DNA from: an uncultured Lactobacillus sp.
GTDB taxonomy: Bacteria > Bacillota > Bacilli > Lactobacillales > Lactobacillaceae
Length of the DNA stretch: 64,000 bases
Assembly: GCA_947565635.1 (NCBI GenBank)
Contig: CANOGU010000002.1
Coordinates: 62,001 to 126,000, forward strand
Direction of reading: 5' to 3'
Shown: positions 27,413 to 37,152 of the stretch, in pieces
Layout: each line of letters begins with the position of its first letter
Position numbering within the stretch: the first letter of the stretch is position 1
Notes under the pieces: model-generated
Told to the model about the DNA's origin: nothing
The model's database searches: none
What the model saw: only the letters and a program-made list of their open reading frames with translations
Made by a program: the position numbers and the translations under genes

Positions 27413-29992
27413 ATGATTATCGAAAAATTTAAATCACATTTAAAAACCAAATATTTATATTGGCTTTCATTTTTACTGCCAGCTCTTATTTTCGCTAGCT
27501 ACTTCATATATCGTAATCAAGAGATCTTAACTGTTGATTTAGGTCAACAATATATTGATTTTCTCTCATTTTATAAAAATAATCTATTTTCTAATCCTTT
27601 AAACCTAGTCTATACCTTGAGTAGCGGATTAGGAAATTCGTTTATTGGGACATGGGCTTATTATTTAACCAGTCCCTTTAACCTTTTACTATTTTTATTT
27701 TCAAATTCTCACCTTCCAGAGGCAATCCTTTTAATTATTAGTCTGAAGGTTGGTAGTATCGGGTTAAGTAGCTTTTATTATTTTCAAAAATTCTTTACAG
27801 GCGATAATAAAATTTTTGCTTTAGCTGCGAGTCTAGCTTTTTCATTAAGTGGTTTTGTCATCAGCTACAACTTAAACTTAATGTGGCTTGATAGTTTAAT
27901 TTTATTACCTCTCTTATTAGATTCAATTGACAAATTATTTATCCCAAAAAAGCACTATTTTTACCTAATTGGAATTACTTTTTTACTCTGGTTCACCAAT
28001 TTTTATACTGGTTTTATGACACTTTTCTTTGGGTTACTTTACTTTATCAGTAAGTTAATTAATTATTCTTTTTCAAAAAAGAAGATTATTTCCCAATATT
28101 TTATAAAAAGTTTCCTAGGGACAACTTTAGCTGCCTGTGTGCTCCTACCAACATTTTTTGAAATATTAAATGGAAAAATCCATTCAGATACTTCCTTATC
28201 TATGGGGATGCAATTTTCTCCATATCAAGTGTTTTATAAACTTACCATCGGCGCCTTTAATTTCACTGAAATGGAAAAGGGCTTGCCAAATATCTTTTTA
28301 ACGAGTTTATTTACACTACTATGCTTACTCTACTTTATTAATCAAAAAATATCTCTTAAAGAAAAAATCACATCAGCTATTCTCTTAATATTTTTATTCT
28401 TTTCTTTTAGTTTTAATCCATTAGTACTCTTTTGGCATTTAGGTCAATATCCTGTTTGGTATCCAGCTCGCTTTAGCTTTATTTTTTCATTCTATGCTAT
28501 TTATCTTGGCGTGCAAGTTCTTGCCCGTACAAAACAATTTGACTTTCTCAGTAAGTTAGCATGTGGAATTTTAGTCATTTGTCTTGGTATCTTTCTTTTC
28601 CTAAATATTCATCAAAAAGAATTTCTAAATCAAACCAATATCATCCTTACAATTTTATTCCTTTTATGTAGCTTACTAATCATTCTATTCTTTAATTACA
28701 AGTGGATTCCGGTAATATTTTTTGGTTTAGTTGGTCTTGAAATAAGCATTAATTTACTAGCTAGTTTAGATAATATTTCTTATCAAAAAAATTATGACTA
28801 TTCTAATTTCACTAAAAATGTTTCAGAGAGCATAAATTATTTACATAAATATGATTCAGGAACTTACCGAACAGAAAAGACATTTACTCGATCTGATAAT
28901 GATCCACTAAGCAATAACTACTATGGTATTAGTAACTTCAATTCTATTTCAGATCGATCAATTATTAACTTAGTTGAATATTTAGGACTGGAAAATAATG
29001 ATAATTCTTTTACTAATAACTATGCAACTCCCTTATCTGATAGTATTCTAGGCGTCAAATATAATATTGTACCAATTAAAAATCGTCGCAATCTTCCCGA
29101 AAAGGAACAAGTTGTTTTCACAAGTGCCTTTTATCGTCCCGATTTAATTACAAATAAAGTTGTTAAAAGCTTTAAACAATTACAAATTAGACAAAATTCA
29201 ACTGCATTACCACTTCTTTTTGTCTCTCCTACTCATAAAAAAACTAAGTTTTATCCAAGTATGCCTGCTACTAATCAAAATCTTCTATTTGATAATATTA
29301 CTGGTAAAAAAACAAATTTATTTAATAGCTTATATCTAACCAATCCAACCAAAATACAAAATGTTAAGCCTACTAAGAATCTTAATGAATATAAAAAAAT
29401 CAAAGGCAAACAAACGTCCGCAATTATTTTTAATATATCTTCATTTCAAAAAGGGCCTTATTATCTCGAGCTTCCTTCAAATCTAGATGAAAAAACAACG
29501 TCAGTCGTTGTTAATGGTCATTCACTTAATAATCAAGATCTAGGAATTTCAACTAAACTGCTAAATATCGGTTATTACTCAGCCAACACATCAATTAAAA
29601 TTATTTTTTATTTAAATAATAAAAATATCAATTTGAATGGTGTGCGTGTTCTTCAATTTAGACAATCAAATTTTAATAAAATTATTCACCAATTCAATAA
29701 ACGGCAGCCTGTAACTCAGCAAACAAGTCCAATCACTCTAACTCTTGATTACAAGGCCAAAAATAAACAAATTTTAAATTCTACTATTCCCTATTCAAGT
29801 AACTGGTTACTCTTAGATAATGGTAAAGTACTTAAAAAGCAAAAATTTGCTCACACATTTTTAAGTGCTCAATTAAAAAAGGGGTATCACCATATTACTT
29901 TAATTTATATTCCAATTACTTTTATAATTGGAATTTTAATTTCAATTATGTCACTCAATTTCATACTCGTCTTTAGACCAAAAAAGGATTAA
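27413..29992 (+). CDS. YfhO family membrane protein (GT-C-like)
   Basis: A large 859-residue membrane protein with a dozen or more hydrophobic segments in residues 14-460, a long extracellular-type domain (about 460-825) and a final membrane helix. The start (SFLLPALIFASYFIY then DLGQQYIDF) is typical of YfhO. In B. subtilis and Listeria YfhO-like proteins act with CsbB-type glycosyltransferases to put sugars on lipoteichoic acid; the partner gene is not nearby here. It is a single-gene plus-strand unit ending in a terminator that overlaps its last codons. The sugar and acceptor are unknown. Confidence 0.85.
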   Translation: MIIEKFKSHLKTKYLYWLSFLLPALIFASYFIYRNQEILTVDLGQQYIDFLSFYKNNLFSNPLNLVYTLSSGLGNSFIGTWAYYLTSPFNLLLFLFSNSHLPEAILLIISLKVGSIGLSSFYYFQKFFTGDNKIFALAASLAFSLSGFVISYNLNLMWLDSLILLPLLLDSIDKLFIPKKHYFYLIGITFLLWFTNFYTGFMTLFFGLLYFISKLINYSFSKKKIISQYFIKSFLGTTLAACVLLPTFFEILNGKIHSDTSLSMGMQFSPYQVFYKLTIGAFNFTEMEKGLPNIFLTSLFTLLCLLYFINQKISLKEKITSAILLIFLFFSFSFNPLVLFWHLGQYPVWYPARFSFIFSFYAIYLGVQVLARTKQFDFLSKLACGILVICLGIFLFLNIHQKEFLNQTNIILTILFLLCSLLIILFFNYKWIPVIFFGLVGLEISINLLASLDNISYQKNYDYSNFTKNVSESINYLHKYDSGTYRTEKTFTRSDNDPLSNNYYGISNFNSISDRSIINLVEYLGLENNDNSFTNNYATPLSDSILGVKYNIVPIKNRRNLPEKEQVVFTSAFYRPDLITNKVVKSFKQLQIRQNSTALPLLFVSPTHKKTKFYPSMPATNQNLLFDNITGKKTNLFNSLYLTNPTKIQNVKPTKNLNEYKKIKGKQTSAIIFNISSFQKGPYYLELPSNLDEKTTSVVVNGHSLNNQDLGISTKLLNIGYYSANTSIKIIFYLNNKNINLNGVRVLQFRQSNFNKIIHQFNKRQPVTQQTSPITLTLDYKAKNKQILNSTIPYSSNWLLLDNGKVLKKQKFAHTFLSAQLKKGYHHITLIYIPITFIIGILISIMSLNFILVFRPKKD

Positions 29993-30020
29993 CTGCCATT
30001 ATGGCAGCTAATCCTTTTTT
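29981..30020. terminator. Bidirectional terminator between yfhO-like gene and greA
   Basis: AAAAAGGATTA, an inner CTGCCAT/ATGGCAG stem, and TAATCCTTTTTT, overlapping the last codons of the plus-strand gene. Confidence 0.9.
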
Positions 30021-30037
30021 CATAAAATTATTAAATA

Positions 30038-30520
30038 TTAATTCAATGTTTTAACTTCATTGATAGTAACATCAAATGTTCCACCAGGAGTATTAATAGT
30101 TACTTTTTCACCTTTCTTCTTGCCAAGTAAAGCTTGGGCAATTGGTGAATCATTAGAAATCTTACCATTAAGTGGATCGGATTCATCAGAACCAACAATG
30201 GTATAAGTTTCTGGATCATCAGTACCTACTTCTGTATAAGTAACAGTTTTACCAATAGAAACTTCATTTGGATCAACACTATCTGCATCAACAACTTGTG
30301 CATACTTAAGCATTTGTTCAATTTGAACAATACGTTGTTCTACAGCACTTTGTTCATCTTTTGCAGCATCGTATTCTGAGTTTTCTGATAAGTCACCAAA
30401 AGATCTAGCAACCTTAATTCTTTCAATAACTTCTGGACGCTTTACTAACTTTAAATTTTTTAATTCCTTCTGAAGCTTTTCCTTACCTTCAGCAGTCATT
30501 GGATAAACTTTTTCTGCCAT
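30038..30520 (-). CDS. greA: Transcription elongation factor GreA
   Basis: GreA enters the RNA polymerase secondary channel and stimulates cleavage of backtracked RNA. The 160-residue protein has the N-terminal coiled coil with the acidic tip region [17 protein letters not shown] (about 45-61) and a C-terminal FKBP-like domain with [16 protein letters not shown]. It follows mltG by 81 bases on the same strand, the common mltG-greA order of Firmicutes. Confidence 0.97.
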   Translation of the reverse strand: MAEKVYPMTAEGKEKLQKELKNLKLVKRPEVIERIKVARSFGDLSENSEYDAAKDEQSAVEQRIVQIEQMLKYAQVVDADSVDPNEVSIGKTVTYTEVGTDDPETYTIVGSDESDPLNGKISNDSPIAQALLGKKKGEKVTINTPGGTFDVTINEVKTLN

Positions 30521-30601
30521 ATTAAAAAATTCTCCTTACCTATACCTATTTTTCTTTGCACCAAACAGCTTATGTTTTCTATCTAAAAAAGTCAACCATT
30601 T

Positions 30602-31696
30602 TTACTGACCTAAACTACTATTACGCTTCAAATGTTCATCGTAATTTTCATTGTAGTAAACTTTACCAGTCTTAAGATTTGCAACAAAGTAGAGATAGTT
30701 AGACTTAATTGGGTTCAAGACAGCACTAATTGAATCTAAACTTGGATTATTAAATGGTCCAGGACCATATCCCTTGTGAACATATAAGTTATATGGAGAC
30801 TTAACTTTAATATCCTTTAATGACAAAGAGTGCTTATGCTTATTCAGCGCATACATAACTGAAATATCAGATTGCAGTGGCATATTTGCCTTAAGTCGGT
30901 TAAAGAATACTCCAGCAATCATTCTTCTGTCTTTAGATTTAACACCTTCACGCTCTACTAAGGAAGCTAAAGTTAACACTTCCTGAACCGTCAAATGTTT
31001 CTTTTTGATAGAACCATAGTATGGTTGCAAAACCTGATTAGTTTTATCAACCATTTGGTTAACTAATTCTTTTAAAGACGCTCCTTGATAAACATCATAC
31101 TTAGCTGGGAAGAGATAGCCTTCTAAGTGATAACGAACACCCTTACTATTCATTGAACTAGTTAAAAGTTTTGGATATTGTTTCTCTAAGCTCTTCATGA
31201 AGTCTTGATCTTTCATCAACTTCAAGAAATCTTGACGACTATACTTTGTATTTTTACCAACTGTAGTGGCGATACTATCAATAGTTTGACCTTCTTTGAT
31301 CAAAACATGACCAACAATTGGTCGTCCGCCACCGCCCTGCAATTGACTAACAATTTCCTTATTATGCATTGAAGGCGACAGATAAAAATTACCTGCCTGA
31401 AAATTAGTCGCACTATGACTTTTCAGCCAAAAATTAAAAACTGCCGCATTTCTAATAATTTTTTTATCTTGTAAAATCTGAGCAATTTGACTATTAGTTG
31501 CACCTTCAGGAATATGGACACTAACTACATCTTCATCATGGCGATTAACAGGTTGAAGTGCATAACCTACATAGCATCCCCCGATTAGAATAACTAAAAC
31601 TAAAATAGCTCCAATTCCGCTAAGAATCCAACGCGTAATCTTTTTAGATGCTTCTTCTTCTAACTCATGATTCTTCTTTTTGTCTTGATTCAGCAA
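30602..31696 (-). CDS. mltG: Endolytic murein transglycosylase MltG (YceG-like)
   Basis: MltG cuts nascent glycan strands at the membrane and so sets their length. The 364-residue protein has a cytoplasmic charged N-terminus, one membrane segment (about 24-46), a LysM-like subdomain and the YceG catalytic domain with the LASLVEREG motif (catalytic Glu) and PYNLYVHKGYGPGPFNNPSLDS. I use the TTG at 31694-31696 because GGAGG lies 8 bases upstream and no better ATG exists before the membrane segment. Confidence 0.93.
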   Translation of the reverse strand: MLNQDKKKNHELEEEASKKITRWILSGIGAILVLVILIGGCYVGYALQPVNRHDEDVVSVHIPEGATNSQIAQILQDKKIIRNAAVFNFWLKSHSATNFQAGNFYLSPSMHNKEIVSQLQGGGGRPIVGHVLIKEGQTIDSIATTVGKNTKYSRQDFLKLMKDQDFMKSLEKQYPKLLTSSMNSKGVRYHLEGYLFPAKYDVYQGASLKELVNQMVDKTNQVLQPYYGSIKKKHLTVQEVLTLASLVEREGVKSKDRRMIAGVFFNRLKANMPLQSDISVMYALNKHKHSLSLKDIKVKSPYNLYVHKGYGPGPFNNPSLDSISAVLNPIKSNYLYFVANLKTGKVYYNENYDEHLKRNSSLGQ

Positions 31697-31759
31697 ATGC
31701 TCTTCCTCCGAAAATCACAAAAATCTAAGACAATTATAGCAAAGCTTTCTTAAAAAGAA

Positions 31760-34174
31760 TTAACGAACTTTAATCTTTAGACTTTCTTTCAGAGCTGCCT
31801 CAACTTTTTCCATTGCTTTAGCTACTACTTCATCAGTCAAAGTATCTTTCTCATTCAAGAAAGTTAATGAATAGGAAATTGACTTATGTCCCGATTCAAT
31901 TTGACTACCTGAGTAAACATCAATTACTCGAATATCATGAAGATATTTTCCACCATTTAATTTAATTTGAGCTTCAATTTTGGCATTAGTTATTGCATTT
32001 GGCACTAATAATGATAAATCACGCTCAATTGCTGGGAACTTAGGTGCGGCTTTAGCTTTCATTCCCTTATCAAGCATTGAAGTAATAAGATCTAAATCAA
32101 TTTCATAAACATAAATCTCGCTACCGCGTAAAGCTTTATCAAGAGTAGTTACAGTATGAGCCAACATCCCGATCAAACCGACATATTGATCTTTAATGTA
32201 AATACCAGCAGTTCTAGTTGGGTGCATACCGCCAATAACTTCTGCACGATACTCTACATCTGCATCTTTTATGCCAAGAGCTCTGAATAAGTTAGTCAAT
32301 TGACCTTTTACAAAGTAGAAATCAATCTTTTGATCTAAATGTTGCCAATTAGCTGATAAAGTATGACCCGAATAAAGAGCAGCTAAATGTTCATGTTCAT
32401 TAAAACTATTGTTTTCATGATCATAAACTCGGCCTTGCTCGAATAAGGCTAATTCCTTTTGTTTACGTGCCATGTTGTAGCTTGCCGCGTCAACTAAACC
32501 AGTTATTAAGTTTTCTCGCATAGTTGAACGACTTGAATTTAATGGCCATTGCACTTCTACAACTGGCTTTGGATCCTTAGTAAAGGAAATTGCTTTTTCT
32601 GGAGAGGTTAATGAATAAGAAATTGCTTCCATTAATCCTTGTCCTTGCACAATATCCTTGATTCTGCGCATTGCTGTTTCTTTTTCTGAATAACCACCAT
32701 GAGTTTCGGCTAAAAGAGGCTGAGTAGACTTCAAGTTATCATAACCATAAATTCTACCAACTTCTTCCACTAAGTCAGCTGGAATAGAAATATCCCATCT
32801 TCTATTAGGGACAGTAACAATTAATTCGTCTTCAGATCCACCAACGGTAAAGCCTAGACGATCAAAAATCTTTTCCATTTCAACTCTGGTCAATTCTGTT
32901 CCTAACACCTTATTAATGTAAGAAACTGTGGTTTTAACCACTGAAGGATTTCTTTGAACATCAGTTGCTTTAATTTCGCCTTCGTTAACTGTAGCAGCTG
33001 CATCATTACGTAATAATAAGGCTGCCATATCTAAAGCTTTTTGAGTATTATCCCAATTAACACCCTTCTCAAAACGACTAGATGCTTCAGTTCTATTAGC
33101 ATGGCGTAATGCTGATTGTCTAACGCTAGTTCCGTCAAAAATAGCAGATTCTAAAATCACATCTGTAGTACTATCTTCTACTTCTGAATTCTTTCCGCCC
33201 ATTACTCCAGCCATCATTACCGGTTTTTCACCATCAGTAATAATAATATCGTTTGGATCTAATTCAACTTCTTTATCATTTAATAAAGTAAGTTTTTCAC
33301 CTTTATTAGCTTTTCTAACTTCTAACTTACCATCCTTAAATGTACGCGCATCATATGCATGTAGTGGCTGACCAGTTAAAAGCATAACGTAGTTAGTTAC
33401 ATCAACAACATTATTAATTGGCCGAATTCCTGCATTCCACAGACGTCTTTGCATCCATAATGGACTTTCACTAATTTTTACATTAGATACTTTTCTTAAA
33501 TAAAATTTAGGTGCTAATTTTTCATCAACTTTAACATCTAATTCATCAGTCCAGTCGGGACCATCAGCTTTAAGAACCACTGGTTCAACTTTAGGTTTTT
33601 CATCAACAATTGCACCAACTTCGTAAGCTGCACCTTCCATTGATAATGTATCAGCACGGTTGGGAGTAATATCAAAATCTAAAATGTAATCATTCATACC
33701 AAGTGCTTCATAAACATCTTCACCAGGTTTTACATCAGAATCTTTAGGAAAAACAAAAATTCCATCAGCATATTTTGGTGGGACAACTTTGTCAGCAAAG
33801 CCAATTTCCTGAAGACCACAAATCATTCCATTTGATTTAATGCCGCGAATTTTTCCACGCTTAATCTTTTCATTGCCTGCAATACGCGCACCATGCAAAG
33901 CAACAATTACATCTTCACCAGCGGCAACATTAGGTGCTCCACAAACGATTTGAATTGGTTCATCTTCACCGACATCAACTTGGCATTTATGCAAGTGAGT
34001 TCCTTCAATATCTTCACATTCAATAACATGTCCAACTACTAATTTTTTCAAACCTTCTGCTGGATGAACTACTGATGCAATTTCTACACCAGTTCTAGTA
34101 ATTTTTTCTCCTAAATCTTTAGGATCTTCATTTAAATTAAGAAAGTCTTTTAACCAGTTATATGAAACGAGCAT
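31760..34174 (-). CDS. pheT: Phenylalanine-tRNA ligase beta subunit
   Basis: The beta subunit of the alpha2-beta2 enzyme that charges tRNA-Phe. The 804-residue protein has the N-terminal EMAP/tRNA-binding domain (about 39-150), B3/B4 editing domain (about 200-390), B5 domain (about 400-480), catalytic-like core and the C-terminal FDX-ACB anticodon-binding domain (SYSLTFLNEKDTLTD). The start overlaps the pheS stop (TAATG). It is controlled with pheS by the T-box leader. Confidence 0.97.
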   Translation of the reverse strand: MLVSYNWLKDFLNLNEDPKDLGEKITRTGVEIASVVHPAEGLKKLVVGHVIECEDIEGTHLHKCQVDVGEDEPIQIVCGAPNVAAGEDVIVALHGARIAGNEKIKRGKIRGIKSNGMICGLQEIGFADKVVPPKYADGIFVFPKDSDVKPGEDVYEALGMNDYILDFDITPNRADTLSMEGAAYEVGAIVDEKPKVEPVVLKADGPDWTDELDVKVDEKLAPKFYLRKVSNVKISESPLWMQRRLWNAGIRPINNVVDVTNYVMLLTGQPLHAYDARTFKDGKLEVRKANKGEKLTLLNDKEVELDPNDIIITDGEKPVMMAGVMGGKNSEVEDSTTDVILESAIFDGTSVRQSALRHANRTEASSRFEKGVNWDNTQKALDMAALLLRNDAAATVNEGEIKATDVQRNPSVVKTTVSYINKVLGTELTRVEMEKIFDRLGFTVGGSEDELIVTVPNRRWDISIPADLVEEVGRIYGYDNLKSTQPLLAETHGGYSEKETAMRRIKDIVQGQGLMEAISYSLTSPEKAISFTKDPKPVVEVQWPLNSSRSTMRENLITGLVDAASYNMARKQKELALFEQGRVYDHENNSFNEHEHLAALYSGHTLSANWQHLDQKIDFYFVKGQLTNLFRALGIKDADVEYRAEVIGGMHPTRTAGIYIKDQYVGLIGMLAHTVTTLDKALRGSEIYVYEIDLDLITSMLDKGMKAKAAPKFPAIERDLSLLVPNAITNAKIEAQIKLNGGKYLHDIRVIDVYSGSQIESGHKSISYSLTFLNEKDTLTDEVVAKAMEKVEAALKESLKIKVR

Positions 34175-35223
34175 TAATTTTCCTCCTTACGGAATTGTTC
34201 TAAGAAACGAACATCATTAGTGTAGAAATCACGAATATCAGAAATGCCATACTTCAAAATAGCAAAACGGTCTAAACCTAAACCAAAGGCAAAGCCACCG
34301 TAAACTGTTGAATCAACACCTGCATTTTCTAAAACATTAGGGTGAACCATTCCTGCTCCCAATACTTCAATCCAACCAGTATACTTACAAATTGGACATC
34401 CCTTACCATTACAGTTGAAACACGAAACATCCATTTCAACAGATGGTTCAGTAAATGGGAAGTAAGATGGACGAAGGCGAGTCTTACGATCTTGACCAAA
34501 CACGTGCTTAGCAATCATCTCTAAAGTTCCCTTAAGGTCTGACATAGTAACATTTTTATCAACTACTAAACCTTCCATTTGTTGGAATTGGTGAGAGTGA
34601 GTTGCATCATCATCGTCTCTACGGTATACCTTACCAGGACCCACCATCTTTAATGGCCCCTTAGAAAAATCATGCTTTTCTAAAACCCTAGCTTGATCTC
34701 CTGAAGTTTGAGTTCTAAGCAGATCTTCTTCATCAATATAGAAAGTTGCTTGCATATCACGAGCTGGGTGATCCTTAGGTAAATTCATCATTTCAAAACA
34801 GTAATGATCAGTTTCAATCTCTGGGCCTTGTACTACTTCATAACCCATTCCAATGAAGTAGCTTTCTAAGTCGTCTAAAATAATATTGATTGGGTGCTTT
34901 GAACCTAAATGTCCTTCACGACCAGGCAAAGTCACATCAATTTTTTCTTCTTCAAGTTTCTTAGCAATTACTGCTTGTAAGAAATGATCTTTTGCTTCAT
35001 CCAATTGCTTTTGAAGAATATCACGAACTTGATTTACTTCTTGACCAACCTTGGGTCTATTTTCTGGCGTAATATCTTTCATTGAGTGTAGGATTTTAGT
35101 TAATTCACCCTTACGCCCCATTAATTCAACTCTGATCTTATCAAGCATTTTTTGGTTTTCAGCTTGCTTAATTTGATCTAAACCTTCTTCTTTTAACTTA
35201 TTTATTCTATCGAATAAGTCCAT
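34174..35223 (-). CDS. pheS: Phenylalanine-tRNA ligase alpha subunit
   Basis: The catalytic subunit with class II motifs: motif 2 around [21 protein letters not shown] and motif 3 [14 protein letters not shown] near the C-terminus, after an N-terminal coiled coil. From the ATG at 35221-35223 ([13 protein letters not shown]) it has 349 residues, the normal length. An earlier in-frame start would begin inside the T-box terminator. GGAAAGG lies upstream. Confidence 0.97.
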   Translation of the reverse strand: MDLFDRINKLKEEGLDQIKQAENQKMLDKIRVELMGRKGELTKILHSMKDITPENRPKVGQEVNQVRDILQKQLDEAKDHFLQAVIAKKLEEEKIDVTLPGREGHLGSKHPINIILDDLESYFIGMGYEVVQGPEIETDHYCFEMMNLPKDHPARDMQATFYIDEEDLLRTQTSGDQARVLEKHDFSKGPLKMVGPGKVYRRDDDDATHSHQFQQMEGLVVDKNVTMSDLKGTLEMIAKHVFGQDRKTRLRPSYFPFTEPSVEMDVSCFNCNGKGCPICKYTGWIEVLGAGMVHPNVLENAGVDSTVYGGFAFGLGLDRFAILKYGISDIRDFYTNDVRFLEQFRKEEN

Positions 35224-35241
35224 CTCATTTTCCTTTCCAAC

Positions 35242-35455
35242 AAAAAAGCCCCGTCCCAAAAGGGACGAAGCTTCGCGGTACCACCCTAGTTTGAACTAGC
35301 ACAAATAAAGTGCGTGTTCACACTCTTTTCGAATAACGGTGAAATACCGGAATTGATTAGATTCTGCTCCTAAGATGAAATTCATGCTTCTATCCTAAGT
35401 TTCTTTCACCAATAAAACTCTCTCTAAAAAGATATCCACACTACTAATCTTAATC
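35242..35455 (-). promoter_or_regulatory. T-box riboswitch leader of pheST
   Basis: The T-box core AGGGTGGTACCGCG is present on the minus strand (35274-35287). It is followed by a terminator hairpin (GTCCC and GGGAC around TTTT, then a T run, 35242-35271). A candidate specifier TTC (Phe) is at 35377-35379. Uncharged tRNA-Phe binding would stabilise the antiterminator and allow pheST expression. The upstream limit is approximate. Confidence 0.92.
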
Positions 35456-35510
35456 ATCGCATTTAGTATAATAGTATCTTAAAACTTTTTATTAAACTTT
35501 GCAATTATTC

Positions 35511-35867
35511 TTAGGCCCACTTATCAGCCCAATTGTGAACCTGATCAAAAACAGGCTGTAAATCTGCACCCTTTTGAGTCAAAGTATAGCTAATAATACC
35601 ACTCTTTTGATCTACAGTACGATTAACGATGCCTTCTTTTTCCAGTTCTTTTAATCGTTCAATTAAAACTCGATCAGAGCACTTACTAATGCAACGAGCT
35701 AGATCTTTAAATCGCATTGCATTAGTATCACATAACGAACTAATAATTAACCCATTCCATTTTTTACCAATAATTGCAAAAGCATCAATAAAATGCGAAC
35801 ACAGTGAATAATCTTCTGGATCTGGACAGTCAGTCATTTTAGGTTTGCTTTCAATTTCTTGGGACAT
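35511..35867 (-). CDS. HxlR family transcriptional regulator, cysteine-rich
   Basis: A 118-residue winged-helix protein: AFAIIGKKWNGLIISSL, the recognition region RFKDLARCISKCSDRVLIERLKEL and the wing GIISYTLTQKG define the HxlR (DUF24) family, many of which sense thiol-reactive electrophiles. It has five cysteines (C14, C23, C46, C59, C63). The ATG at 35865-35867 has AGGAGG 7 bases upstream, so a longer in-frame start is rejected. No obvious target gene is adjacent; it lies between the rRNA methyltransferase gene and the pheST leader. Two dyads upstream (35908-35931) may be its operator. Confidence 0.88.
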   Translation of the reverse strand: MSQEIESKPKMTDCPDPEDYSLCSHFIDAFAIIGKKWNGLIISSLCDTNAMRFKDLARCISKCSDRVLIERLKELEKEGIVNRTVDQKSGIISYTLTQKGADLQPVFDQVHNWADKWA

Positions 35868-35907
35868 ACATATTCCTCCTAAAAAATTAAAATTTTTCAA
35901 TCATCTA

Positions 35908-35931
35908 TACTAAAATTATAGTAATATTACT
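35908..35931. promoter_or_regulatory. Overlapping dyads upstream of the HxlR gene
   Basis: TACTA, 6 bases, TAGTA (35908-35923) overlaps the perfect palindrome AGTAATATTACT (35920-35931). They are candidate HxlR operator sites, as the family binds inverted repeats of the TACT/AGTA type. AT-rich chance similarity cannot be excluded. Confidence 0.35.
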
Positions 35932-35952
35932 TACTAAAAACAAGCTATTCGC

Positions 35953-36714
35953 TTATGAAAAATGATAAATCATTATACCTGCTGCTACCGCTGCATTCAA
36001 GGATTCTGCCTTTCCTTTAATTGGAATATAAATCTTCTTGTCTGCTGTATTAATTACTTCTGGGCTAGCTCCATGTGCTTCATTTCCAATTACTAAAGCT
36101 AATTGAGGAACTGGAACACAATTATTCAAAGACTTAGCGGTCTTATCTAAAATACTTACGTAAATAGGAATTCCATTTTCTTTAAAACTACTAATGGATT
36201 CTAAGACTAGATTTTGAATAATTTGAATATGAAATTGGCTTCCTTGCATACTACGTTGAACTTTTGGATTATATAAGTCAACGCTTTCCTCAGATAAGAC
36301 AACACCATCAAAACCAGCTGCATCAGCGGTACGAATAATAGTACCAACATTTCCTGGATCAGTTAAATTATCTAAAACTACCCATTTCCCATATTCAAAA
36401 CTAAAAGATTTAGGCTGATTGATTGGCAACACCATAAAAATATCTTGACTATTTTTGGTACTACTTAAGTGCTCTGCAATAGCATCAGTAATTTGAATTA
36501 CTTTATTATCCTTTAATTGATAATTAGGAGTAAGTTTGTTTAAAGCTGCTTGAGTACCTAAAATATATAAATAATTTTCATGATTTTTTAAGGCTTCTTC
36601 AACCAAGTGAAAGCCCTCAATTAAATATGTTTGGGTCTTTTTGCGATATTTTTTTTGTTCAAGTTTTCTAATACTTTTAATTGTAGGATTGTTTACTGAA
36701 TTAATTTCTATCAT
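35953..36714 (-). CDS. SpoU/TrmH family RNA 2'-O-methyltransferase (YsgA-like)
   Basis: A 253-residue SPOUT methyltransferase with an N-terminal L30e-like substrate-binding domain (about 1-100) and the catalytic knot: LDNLTDPGNVGTIIRTADAAG near 125-145, LVIGNEAHGASPEV and IPIKGKAESLNAAVAAGIM at the C-terminus. These are motifs 1-3 of the family. It matches B. subtilis YsgA, which also lies directly upstream of pheST. The exact RNA target is not told by sequence. Confidence 0.92.
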   Translation of the reverse strand: MIEINSVNNPTIKSIRKLEQKKYRKKTQTYLIEGFHLVEEALKNHENYLYILGTQAALNKLTPNYQLKDNKVIQITDAIAEHLSSTKNSQDIFMVLPINQPKSFSFEYGKWVVLDNLTDPGNVGTIIRTADAAGFDGVVLSEESVDLYNPKVQRSMQGSQFHIQIIQNLVLESISSFKENGIPIYVSILDKTAKSLNNCVPVPQLALVIGNEAHGASPEVINTADKKIYIPIKGKAESLNAAVAAGIMIYHFS

Positions 36715-36813
36715 AAATTTATACTTCCTTCTAATTCTAATATTTTAAATTACTTGACTCAAAATTAACATGTTAAAATTTAAATTAGAATAAACAGAAA
36801 AGAGCGAATAATA

Positions 36814-37089
36814 ATGAAAACTGTCAAAATGAGAGTTACAGGACTTGTACAAGGTGTTGGTTTTAGATGGACTACACAAATGATTGCCCAAGAATTGGGT
36901 ATTACTGGAACCGTTAAAAACAATCCCGATGGATCAGTCTCAGTTGTCGCCCAAGGTGATGAACTCCCTTTAGAACATTTTATCAAAAAAATTAAAGCAT
37001 CGCCTTCAGTTGCTAGTCATGTCGACCATGTTGATATAGATACAATTTTAGACGCAGAAAAATTCACTCGCTTTAGTGTGGTTTATTGA
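36814..37089 (+). CDS. Acylphosphatase
   Basis: A 91-residue enzyme that hydrolyses acyl phosphates such as acetyl phosphate. The catalytic Arg is in VTGLVQGVGFRW (R18 or nearby) and the catalytic Asn in GTVKNNPDGSVSVVAQG. The alpha/beta sandwich size is exactly right. It is followed by yidC 63 bases downstream, a conserved pair in lactobacilli. Confidence 0.95.
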   Translation: MKTVKMRVTGLVQGVGFRWTTQMIAQELGITGTVKNNPDGSVSVVAQGDELPLEHFIKKIKASPSVASHVDHVDIDTILDAEKFTRFSVVY

Positions 37090-37111
37090 TACTTTAACAA
37101 ATAACTAGTAA

Positions 37112-37135
37112 ACTTTATTGCAGTAACAATAAAGT
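37112..37135 (+). promoter_or_regulatory. Perfect hairpin immediately upstream of the yidC ribosome site
   Basis: ACTTTATTG, loop CAGTAA, CAATAAAGT: a 9-bp perfect stem ending at 37135, with the AGGAAAGG ribosome site starting at the next base. There is no T run, so it is not a terminator. Confidence 0.55.
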
Positions 37136-37152
37136 AGGAAAGGTTATAGTTA

